Shown here in pieces: positions 1 through 5,612 of a DNA stretch of 8,341 nt; the stretch's first letter is position 1; every line of letters begins with the position of its first letter. The notes below the pieces were generated by a model. The model made no database searches. It had not been told where the DNA came from and saw only the letters and a list, made by a program, of their open reading frames with translations. This DNA is from Bacteriovorax sp. UBA1852. Lineage in GTDB: Bacteria; Bdellovibrionota; Bacteriovoracia; Bacteriovoracales; Bacteriovoracaceae. The stretch spans positions 1 through 8,341 of the forward strand of contig DDIK01000097.1 in NCBI GenBank assembly GCA_002338505.1, given 5' to 3'. Both the position numbers and the translations under genes were made by a program.

Positions 1-298
1 TGATAAAAACATAGGCCATGTACTTAGTCTGCCCCCAGAGAGTCTCTAAATCGCTTCCTATAAACCACAGAAGGAGCCCTGTAAATACGACACCCATGAC
101 ATCAAAGTTTACTAAGGGATAAGTAAATAACTGCCAGATAAACCCATTTGAAACCCCTTCACCCGAGAGGGCCAACAATGATGTTACGGGGACTCCCAAA
201 GCTTTTTCTAAGACCGAAATGATCACAAATGATGCAACAAGTGCGATTAGAAGAAACTTATTAACTTTTGTCATAGGTGGAAGATATATTTGACTCAT
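1..298 (-). CDS. Rhomboid-like membrane protein, N-terminal part (runs off left edge)
   Basis: The reading frame opens at ATG 298-296 and remains open for 99 codons to the window edge, so only the N-terminus is visible. A GGAG lies 7 bases upstream of the start, inside the end of mce, and only 2 bp separate the mce stop from this ATG, so the two are probably translationally coupled. A hydrophobic helix (about residues 14-31) is followed by a loop with WQLFTYPL (residues 55-62) and then a second helix ending in WFIGSDLETLWG (about 78-89). This order of W-x-L-x-TYP, helix, and G-x-x-LE-x-xWG is typical of the rhomboid/TMEM115 superfamily. In active rhomboids the second segment carries an H-x-x-x-N pair just after the TYP loop; here that stretch reads NFDVMGVVFTG, without it. 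The catalytic Ser/His half lies outside the window, so protease activity cannot be judged. Family call is moderate; start site is secure. Confidence 0.72.
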   Translation of the reverse strand, partial: MSQIYLPPMTKVNKFLLIALVASFVIISVLEKALGVPVTSLLALSGEGVSNGFIWQLFTYPLVNFDVMGVVFTGLLLWFIGSDLETLWGQTKYMAYVFI

Positions 299-300
299 GA

Positions 301-726
301 TCACTCCATCTTTTCAGAAATTTCAATCAATACACCACCTGTTGATTTAGGGTGCAGAAAATTAACAAGGCAATTATTTGCGCCTGTGCGTGGCTCTTCA
401 TAAAGAAGCTTATAACCTAAGTCTCTAAGCTCTTGTGACTTCACTGTCACATCCTTTACTCGAAAACACATATGGTGAATCCCAGGGCCTTTCTTTTCTA
501 TGTACTTTGAAATTGGTCCATCATTACCAATTGGCTTTAGTAATTCAATATGCGCATTTTCATCAATATGAGCAAAAGAAGTTTCAACCTGCTGGTCTTC
601 TACAACTTCTCTCTTATTGAAAACAAGACCTAAGTCTTGATAAATTTTTTCTCCTTCATCTAAATCATTTACAGCAATTGCAACGTGATCTAGGAAGCAG
701 TCTTTTAGTGCTTCTTTTATATTCAT
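301..726 (-). CDS. mce: Methylmalonyl-CoA epimerase
   Basis: This 141-residue protein is the usual length for methylmalonyl-CoA epimerase, the cytoplasmic metal-dependent enzyme that interconverts (2S)- and (2R)-methylmalonyl-CoA between propionyl-CoA carboxylase and methylmalonyl-CoA mutase. It shows the two beta-alpha-beta-beta-beta halves of the vicinal oxygen chelate fold: LDHVAIAV near residue 12 with metal ligand H14, HIELLKP near residue 59 with E61, GPGIHHM near residue 80 with H84/H85, and the C-terminal strand GGVLIEISE with E135. FLHPKSTGG just before it is a hallmark of the epimerase branch within this superfamily. The ATG at 726-724 is preceded by GAGAGGA at a suitable distance. 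It sits between a gene for a small secreted protein (29 bp upstream) and a rhomboid-like gene (2 bp downstream). No mutase or carboxylase gene is in the window. Another VOC-family lyase is unlikely given the motif set. Confidence 0.93.
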   Translation of the reverse strand: MNIKEALKDCFLDHVAIAVNDLDEGEKIYQDLGLVFNKREVVEDQQVETSFAHIDENAHIELLKPIGNDGPISKYIEKKGPGIHHMCFRVKDVTVKSQELRDLGYKLLYEEPRTGANNCLVNFLHPKSTGGVLIEISEKME

Positions 727-755
727 AGGTCCTCTCTAAACATTTTTTTCAAACG

Positions 756-1076
756 TTATTCACTCTTTAAAAAATCTTCAAACATATCCTTAAATAAGAA
801 AGTTCGCTCTATCTGATCATAGTAATGACCATCCATTTTGATAAGCAGTTTCTTATACTCTTCTACTTCTGACTTTCTCGTCATTTTAAAAGGATACATT
901 GACGATAATTTAATAGACTTTTTTATTTTTTCAATTCTTATTTTTTTAAGATCTCTCTTCTTAAGCCTCTGGACTTCTAGCAACTCTTTTTTTGAAAAGA
1001 GAGCTCTCCCTTCACTTTGAGCGTAGCATAGCGATAGAGACACCAGAGAATATAAGACAAGCTTAAATAAGTTCAT
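756..1076 (-). CDS. Small secreted lysine-rich protein of unknown function
   Basis: A 106-residue protein that I do not recognise. It starts with a clear signal peptide (basic NLFK, hydrophobic core to about residue 17, likely cleavage after CYA at residue 19), and the Cys is before the cleavage site rather than in a lipobox, so it should be periplasmic or secreted. The mature part is strongly charged: residues 29-53 form a lysine/arginine-dense, probably helical stretch, and the C-terminal third is more acidic and aromatic. The ATG at 1076-1074 has only an AU-rich leader and no good Shine-Dalgarno sequence, but no better in-frame start exists that would keep the signal peptide. It lies 22 bp after the cysteine-rich lipoprotein gene and 29 bp before mce, so it is probably co-transcribed with both. 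The signal peptide supports it as a real gene; no function can be assigned. Confidence 0.75.
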   Translation of the reverse strand: MNLFKLVLYSLVSLSLCYAQSEGRALFSKKELLEVQRLKKRDLKKIRIEKIKKSIKLSSMYPFKMTRKSEVEEYKKLLIKMDGHYYDQIERTFLFKDMFEDFLKSE

Positions 1077-1098
1077 TAACTATTAAAGAATATACAAT

Positions 1099-2949
1099 TT
1101 AACAGTCAAGGGCAACGCCTGGAGGAATTCCGTCAACCGCTTCGGAGCAATTTGGGTTACTGACATCAAAAGAAGGATTAGGTTGATCTACAGCAGGCTG
1201 ACACACTCCGCTATCGCACTCACCATAAACCTTTGTATAACCACATCTCTTTTCACATGTTTGGATTCCATTCTTTGTCACAGTTTGAATCCAGCACGTT
1301 TGCTTACATTCCTGAGCACAGAACTCTCGCGTAATACAACTTTGACCTGGGACCTTTGAGCAAAAAGCCTGAACATCACCAGCGGTATTATGATCTTTAC
1401 ATACACCAGTGACCTGATTACAGCATAAAGAAGAGCAATCAAGATCAGAGCTACAAGTTTCACCTGTACCATAGTTTCCAGTATTACCAACATCATCAAT
1501 ACATTGACTAACAAGGTCTCTTGACCAGCATTTAGAATTAAAACAACAGCTACCAGTTCCACAGCTAGAATTTCCAGAGCAATTTTCCATTGAATTAAAA
1601 TCACGCCCTATTGTCTCGCCAATACCTTCCATAAGAAGCTGAACTTTAACATCACGAGAAGTTGCAAGTACTTCCTCTCGCCCCTCAGTTGTATAAGAGA
1701 TAACTTCTATCGTTGCTGTTACATTACAAGAATTAATACCTTCACCGGCATCTTTATTATATCTCTTTACTCGATAATTACAGCCATCCATCCACTTAGT
1801 ATCTCCTGCAGCGGAAAGTACTTGTGGAGTTCTTGAATCAAATGGATTGGTTGAACCGAAGTAATTAAGACCAGAGGTATTATAATTAATTTTTGCGGCC
1901 CTTGGAAAAAGATAAGACTTAATCCCGTAGTTTGGATCATTTAAAAGTAGACTCTCTTTAAAAATACCAGTCTCGCCAATTAAAGCATCTCCAGAAATTT
2001 GCCAAGAACTTTGAGAGATCACTTCATAAGGACTCTCAAAGAAATAGTCTGTTGAGTTAAAAGTAAACTTACTATAAGGAACAACTGTAGATGAAGAGAC
2101 AGTAAAGTTCTCATCAACCATTGTGTTTAAGTGAAGCCCATTTGCATCGTCTGGCAGACATCTTAGAATATCATTCGCATCAACAGAAGTTGCGAAGTTA
2201 GTTTTAAGTTCATCGATTTGTAAGAGAGTTGGAGTCGTTCCAATATACTGGCCAGACTGATTAGTTTTAAAAGTAGAATCTGTTATTTTCGCGTAAGCAT
2301 AGTAACAAGTCTCACCTGCCTCATCACAAGCAGTATTAGTAGCAGATGCCTCAAAAGTAGGATCATCCTCTAGGTTAAGACCTCGACAATAAAGTCCAGA
2401 GTTCGTTGGATCATAAGTAGGATCTAGGGGCGAACCAGAGCCTTCAGCATAATCACTATAATCATAGAGATCATAAATCAGTCTAAGCCTATCAAAGGGT
2501 CTACTATCAAGATCAAGAATAACAACATCAAGGTTACTAAGAGGAGCAAGCCCTCCCGGTACTCGCCCAACAACGGCAGGAATATCGATAGGTGTTTTAT
2601 CTCGGCCAAATTTAAATCTGACAAAGATAACACGCTTTTTAAGTTCCGGAACATTGAGTCCTGAAAGATAAAGCTTTCCTTCGAAGTCTTTAGCAACAGA
2701 GATCTTCTTTCTAAATGTCGAAGTATTTGGATCAAGAATTTGAGTCAATTCGACGACTCCAAAGCTTTCACTATTATCGCCATCTAAGTCATCATCTGTT
2801 GGTGCCGCGGAATTACCACTGCCCGTCCCATCTTCATTTGTCACATCATCAGAACCAGCTCCTCCACCAGAAGGTCTCCCTGTATTACTTGGAGCAACAC
2901 ATGAAGCAATTAGGATGAATGTCATAAATAATACTATTATATTTTTCAT
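1099..2949 (-). CDS. Cysteine-rich exported lipoprotein, unknown function
   Basis: A predicted 616-residue lipoprotein. I choose ATG 2949-2947 over the upstream in-frame ATG at 2970, because GAGAGAAAAGATT before 2949 gives a Shine-Dalgarno sequence and places a compact signal peptide (MKNIIVLF..., lipobox I14-A-S-C17) at the N-terminus; the longer form adds seven residues without a ribosome site. After C17 there is a low-complexity Gly/Ser/Asp tether to about residue 62, then a roughly 390-residue region I do not recognise with sparse cysteines. The last 160 residues hold 22 cysteines arranged as repeated modules of the type C-x5-C-x3-4-CC-x4-6-C-x8-12-C (two clear copies at about 457-483 and 499-530, a degenerate third at about 538-583). 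Such patterns suggest disulfide-knotted domains, somewhat like the Dickkopf-type cysteine-rich fold; that comparison is tentative. Disulfides and the lipobox place it outside the cytoplasm, with surface exposure likely. It leads a probable operon with the 106-residue secreted protein, mce and a rhomboid-like gene. Confidence 0.88.
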   Translation of the reverse strand: MKNIIVLFMTFILIASCVAPSNTGRPSGGGAGSDDVTNEDGTGSGNSAAPTDDDLDGDNSESFGVVELTQILDPNTSTFRKKISVAKDFEGKLYLSGLNVPELKKRVIFVRFKFGRDKTPIDIPAVVGRVPGGLAPLSNLDVVILDLDSRPFDRLRLIYDLYDYSDYAEGSGSPLDPTYDPTNSGLYCRGLNLEDDPTFEASATNTACDEAGETCYYAYAKITDSTFKTNQSGQYIGTTPTLLQIDELKTNFATSVDANDILRCLPDDANGLHLNTMVDENFTVSSSTVVPYSKFTFNSTDYFFESPYEVISQSSWQISGDALIGETGIFKESLLLNDPNYGIKSYLFPRAAKINYNTSGLNYFGSTNPFDSRTPQVLSAAGDTKWMDGCNYRVKRYNKDAGEGINSCNVTATIEVISYTTEGREEVLATSRDVKVQLLMEGIGETIGRDFNSMENCSGNSSCGTGSCCFNSKCWSRDLVSQCIDDVGNTGNYGTGETCSSDLDCSSLCCNQVTGVCKDHNTAGDVQAFCSKVPGQSCITREFCAQECKQTCWIQTVTKNGIQTCEKRCGYTKVYGECDSGVCQPAVDQPNPSFDVSNPNCSEAVDGIPPGVALDC

Positions 2950-2997
2950 AATCTTTTCTCTCATCTCCATTCATCGACAGATAACGCCAAGGAAATA

Positions 2998-3003
2998 AGT
3001 ATA
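2998..3003 (-). promoter_or_regulatory. Possible -10 element for the cysteine-rich lipoprotein gene
   Basis: On the minus strand this reads TATACT, one base from the TATAAT consensus, and is placed to give a leader of about 40 bases before the ATG at 2949. No recognisable -35 hexamer lies at the correct distance, so any promoter here would depend on an activator or a different sigma factor. Such AT-rich hexamers occur by chance in this base composition. Confidence 0.28.
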
Positions 3004-3118
3004 GTAGTATTTTACAATGATTTAGGCAGAAGGTGCCGATCTAGAACGAAGAATACAAATAAAAGCAGACACTTACGTCAAAACCAAAAGACAAGAAGTA
3101 CTCTCAAATGAAAATTTA

Positions 3119-3136
3119 TGCCTTTAATTTTAGGCA
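3119..3136 (-). terminator. Weak hairpin, possible terminator of the propeller lipoprotein gene
   Basis: A perfect 5-bp stem, TGCCT paired with AGGCA across an 8-base AT loop, lies about 110 bp downstream of the lipoprotein stop codon. On the minus strand it is followed by TAAATTTT, a partial U-tract. The stem is short, so this is a candidate only; the same AGGCA arm belongs to the TTTAGGCAGA repeat and may instead be a protein-binding site. Confidence 0.22.
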
Positions 3137-3244
3137 GATAACCTTTTTAACTCAGATATTCCCTTTAGTATGAGTGGCTCCCTCATGGGATAAAACAACT
3201 TTAAGTTTCCCATAATATAGAATATTTGAATAACTTCAAAGAGT

Positions 3245-5413
3245 TTATCTCGAAAAGATAACTCTATTTCCAGTACCAAGATCAACTTTTACAATGGAGC
3301 TGAATTCACTATCGGTAATATAGGCATAGCTAAATGTTGCATCAATTGACATGGCACTGAGATCACCAAATAAACTACCACTACCGATGAGTTCTGAAGA
3401 GATAACGGTTCTATTTCCGTTGTTAAGGTTTATTTCAAAAAGATAGCCACTATGATCATTTGCCGCCAGGATAAGCTTGTCATCAGAATGATTAATCACC
3501 AAGTCCACTCCAGAGTCAAACATGACACCAGTTCCGACACTAACACTTGAAAGTACTGTTCGATTTCCGGTTGTTATATTCACAGAAAAAACGACATCTA
3601 AAATCTCGTCTACAACATACAGAGTATCATCAGTATCGTTAATGACAATACCTCTAGGGTTATTGAAGGTTGTCCCTGTTCCAACAGAAGAGCTACTAAT
3701 AACAGTTCTGTCTCCATTTGAAAGGTCAACAGCAACAATAGCATCAAGATTACTATCAGTAACAAAAAGAGTATCTTCAGCCTGATTGAGAACGCCATTT
3801 CTAGGTTGAGAAAATCCTATTCCACTGCCCGTAAGACTATTTGAAATAATACTCTTTACACCATTATTAATATCAATCCTTACAATTGCATCATTATTGT
3901 GATCAACAGCAAATAAATAAGATTTCGACTGTGTCATGATGAGATCACTTGGATTAGCTAAAGTGTCACCAGAAAGAGAGACAGATCCTAGCCTGTTTCC
4001 AGAAGATAGCTCAACCTCATCTAGAGCTCCAAAAAAGGTTTTACTTACATAAATCTTTTCACTTGCTTCATCTAAAATAATAGAAAGCAGAAGGGAAGAT
4101 AAGTCTTCTCCAAGTGCTGTGCTATTATTAACAAAGTAAGAAAGAAAATTTCCCTCAACTTCTCTTTTATAAATATTATCTGAAACATCACTAAAAAATA
4201 TTTCATTAGTATCTTTCTTATAAACAAGCTTTGAAGGTCTTGAGTGACTAGGCCCAATGCTATGATCTAATTTGATCCTATCTTTTGTGACGAGATCGAC
4301 TTTAACAATCTTATTCCCCCCCCAATCTGAGATCATGGCAAAGCTCTCATCATCGTTAATCTTAAAGTCTGTAGGATAAGATATTGTCTGACCACTTCCT
4401 AGAGAATTACTAACTATGACAGAGCGACTTCCATCTGAAGTATTTACTTTAAATATCGACTTTAAATTAGAGTCTAAAACATAAATATATTGAGGATTAA
4501 CGAGACTTAATTGCAATTCTACTAATTGATCGAAAGCATCTCCTGCTCCAATTGTATTATTTGCAATCACTGTTCGATTTCCATTTGTGAGGTCTACAGA
4601 TAAAATTTCAACAGAGTTTTGAACCACATAAGCTGTATCTTCTGAATCATTGAGGCTCAAGCCTGCTAAATTTTCTAAATTCACACCACTTCCAGTGATA
4701 CTATCAGAAACGATTCTTCGATTGCCATTTGTGAGATCGATTTCAAAAAGAGCACTCATCGACCCCTCTAAAAGATAGCACTTTGTCTGATTCTTATTAA
4801 TAACCAGATCAACAACATTTGATGGCACTGAGCCTGTACCAAGGTTTTCATTTGAAACGACTTCTTTTAATCCTGTTTGAATATCAAGACGCATGAGAGA
4901 ATCACGTGTGTGATATTCTCCATATAGATACATATAGTCGCCAGAAACACTTAAAGTGATTGAATCAATATCGCCATGAATGTCATTTGGTTCATTATCA
5001 ACTTTTAATGAACCAATTAGCTTTGAATCATAAGAAAACGAAACAGACCCATTTCCCTGACAGCTTGAAATTTCAAGAGAAGGAGACTGAGAGTCAAGAC
5101 CTATAACTTGAGACGATAGGCAATTTGCTGTTCCAAGGGACTCAAATGTGAGAAGATTAACATCAAAATTTGTATCACCAGCAATTTTTGAGAATGAAAA
5201 TGTGCTCGTATCAGTACTTCTAATACTAAGATGGTCAATACTATTTAAAGTATAAGTTGATAAAACTTTACCATCTGCCTCGCTGTCATCAGGTGTATTA
5301 TCAGCTCCAGGTATATTTATATTACCGACATCTGAAGCAAAATCGAGATACTCAATACGACTACAAGAGCTAAGCAGACACAAAACACATAATATAAAAG
5401 ATATTTCTTTCAT
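3245..5413 (-). CDS. Lipoprotein with twelve beta-propeller blades
   Basis: A 722-residue predicted lipoprotein: signal peptide MKEISFILCVLCLL with lipobox L14-S-S-C17, then an acidic linker and a region to about residue 150. The rest consists of twelve tandem repeats of about 49 residues, each with an xTLYVxD-like strand followed by (V/I)DLxNGNRTVISS and SxGTG. The conserved glycine of the xNG turn lies at residues 181, 230, 278, 328, 377, 421, 472, 518, 567, 616, 666 and 715. This resembles NHL/YncE/SMP-30-like propeller blades; twelve repeats would make two six-bladed propellers, though I cannot verify the fold. The repeats end exactly at the C-terminus. Such proteins bind ligands or partner proteins; no enzymatic motif is evident. 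Blade 6 (about 396-441) is the most degenerate. The ATG at 5413 has no Shine-Dalgarno sequence, and a TATAAT ends 6 bases upstream, suggesting a leaderless mRNA. A G8 tract encodes G365-G366. The gene is transcribed separately from its neighbours. Confidence 0.9.
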   Translation of the reverse strand: MKEISFILCVLCLLSSCSRIEYLDFASDVGNINIPGADNTPDDSEADGKVLSTYTLNSIDHLSIRSTDTSTFSFSKIAGDTNFDVNLLTFESLGTANCLSSQVIGLDSQSPSLEISSCQGNGSVSFSYDSKLIGSLKVDNEPNDIHGDIDSITLSVSGDYMYLYGEYHTRDSLMRLDIQTGLKEVVSNENLGTGSVPSNVVDLVINKNQTKCYLLEGSMSALFEIDLTNGNRRIVSDSITGSGVNLENLAGLSLNDSEDTAYVVQNSVEILSVDLTNGNRTVIANNTIGAGDAFDQLVELQLSLVNPQYIYVLDSNLKSIFKVNTSDGSRSVIVSNSLGSGQTISYPTDFKINDDESFAMISDWGGNKIVKVDLVTKDRIKLDHSIGPSHSRPSKLVYKKDTNEIFFSDVSDNIYKREVEGNFLSYFVNNSTALGEDLSSLLLSIILDEASEKIYVSKTFFGALDEVELSSGNRLGSVSLSGDTLANPSDLIMTQSKSYLFAVDHNNDAIVRIDINNGVKSIISNSLTGSGIGFSQPRNGVLNQAEDTLFVTDSNLDAIVAVDLSNGDRTVISSSSVGTGTTFNNPRGIVINDTDDTLYVVDEILDVVFSVNITTGNRTVLSSVSVGTGVMFDSGVDLVINHSDDKLILAANDHSGYLFEINLNNGNRTVISSELIGSGSLFGDLSAMSIDATFSYAYITDSEFSSIVKVDLGTGNRVIFSR
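3248..4963 (-). repeat. Tandem blade-coding repeats, twelve copies of about 147 bp
   Basis: The twelve propeller blades of the lipoprotein appear as a protein-level tandem repeat with spacing of 44-51 codons. Most copies have diverged at DNA level, but blades 2 and 3 still share near-identical DNA at 4577-4596 and 4721-4740 (plus strand ATTTCCATTTGTGAGGTCTA versus ATTGCCATTTGTGAGATCGA), exactly 144 bp apart, which points to a more recent duplication or gene conversion between those units. Blades 8 to 12 are the most regular at protein level. Confidence 0.8.
4316..4323 (-). repeat. G8 homopolymer within the propeller lipoprotein gene
   Basis: The coding strand has eight consecutive G residues (TGG GGG GGG, encoding W364-G365-G366). 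It is the longest G/C homopolymer I see in this AT-rich window, and it lies in a gene for an exported lipoprotein, about halfway through the protein. Gain or loss of one G would shift the frame and truncate the product in blade 5. Confidence 0.85.
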
Positions 5414-5419
5414 GAATTG

Positions 5420-5425
5420 ATTATA
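5420..5425 (-). promoter_or_regulatory. -10 element for a probable leaderless lipoprotein mRNA
   Basis: On the minus strand the sequence reads TATAAT-CAATTC-ATG. A perfect -10 hexamer ends 6 bases before the start codon, so transcription would initiate at or within a base or two of the A of ATG 5413. The absence of any Shine-Dalgarno sequence before this ATG fits that reading. The -35 region is poor (TTATTT at about 17 bp spacing), so the promoter may be weak or activator-dependent. Confidence 0.5.
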
Positions 5426-5435
5426 TAAGAACTGT

Positions 5436-5453
5436 TTAAAGAAAATAACACAT
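5436..5453 (-). other. SD-led five-codon upstream reading frame (MCYFL)
   Basis: On the minus strand AGAGGAG (5467-5461 region) lies 7 bases before ATG 5453, which opens a five-codon frame ending in TAA at 5438-5436. It is out of frame with the lipoprotein. This is the best Shine-Dalgarno match in the gap, yet it belongs to a tiny frame located upstream of the predicted transcription start. It could act only on a longer transcript, for example read-through from the acyltransferase operon; chance occurrence is quite possible. Confidence 0.25.
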
Positions 5454-5612
5454 AATAAAGCTCCTCTAATATCAAGTACTTACGGACCACTATAAAAAAA
5501 GCGTTTTCCAAGAAAGTGCCCAAAAAAGTACTGTCCATCAGTGAATTCTTATTAACGAGGATACTTCAAACTATTATATAAAATGAGATTTAAATGGAAG
5601 TTACAATATAAC

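Larger units (their letters stand above)
2950..3244. other. Intergenic region between two lipoprotein genes, with short repeats
   Basis: This 295-bp gap lies between the stop of the propeller lipoprotein and the start of the cysteine-rich lipoprotein, both on the minus strand. TTTAGGCAGA occurs twice (3021-3030 and 3129-3138), and CAGATAAC also occurs twice (2978-2985 and 3135-3142). A minus-strand TATACT at 3003-2998 could serve as a -10 for the downstream gene and would give a leader of about 40 bases, but no convincing -35 matches it; the first TTTAGGCAGA copy occupies the place where a -35 would be. There is a small hairpin TGCCT-N8-AGGCA at 3119-3136 followed on the minus strand by TAAATTTT, too weak to call a firm terminator. 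No convincing coding sequence is present. Confidence 0.5.
5414..5612. other. Intergenic region upstream of the propeller lipoprotein
   Basis: This 199-bp gap separates the acyltransferase stop from the lipoprotein start. On the minus strand it holds two TATAAT hexamers, at 5425-5420 and 5578-5573, and an SD-led five-codon reading frame at 5453-5436. The palindrome AGTACT occurs at 5475-5480 and 5527-5532. I see no stem long enough, with a U-tract, to be a clear intrinsic terminator for the acyltransferase operon. No other reading frame is credible. Confidence 0.5.

Noticed and set aside
2715..2918. Plus-strand open frame opposite the lipoprotein N-terminus
   Set aside because: Its His/Leu-rich product is the antisense of the Gly/Ser/Asp linker and signal peptide; no start signals support it.
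2950..2970. Upstream in-frame ATG at 2970 as start of the cysteine-rich lipoprotein
   Set aside because: It has no ribosome site, adds charged residues before the signal peptide, and its own sequence supplies the GAGAG ribosome site used by ATG 2949.
3184..3212. ATGGGA...TCCCAT inverted repeat as a terminator of the propeller gene
   Set aside because: The 6-bp stem has a 17-base loop and is followed on the minus strand by GAGGGAGCC, with no U-tract.
3138..3221. 27-codon minus-strand frame starting with MGNLK in the gap between lipoprotein genes
   Set aside because: There is no Shine-Dalgarno sequence, no signal or domain feature, and the length is expected by chance.
3522..3785. Plus-strand open frame of 87 codons opposite the propeller gene
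   Set aside because: It is an antisense shadow of the repetitive blade-coding sequence, with no ribosome site and no recognisable features.
5488..5505. AAAAAAAGCGTTTT near the end of the acyltransferase operon as an intrinsic terminator
   Set aside because: The possible stem is four A-T pairs around a 3-base loop, too weak to terminate despite the T-tract on the minus strand.
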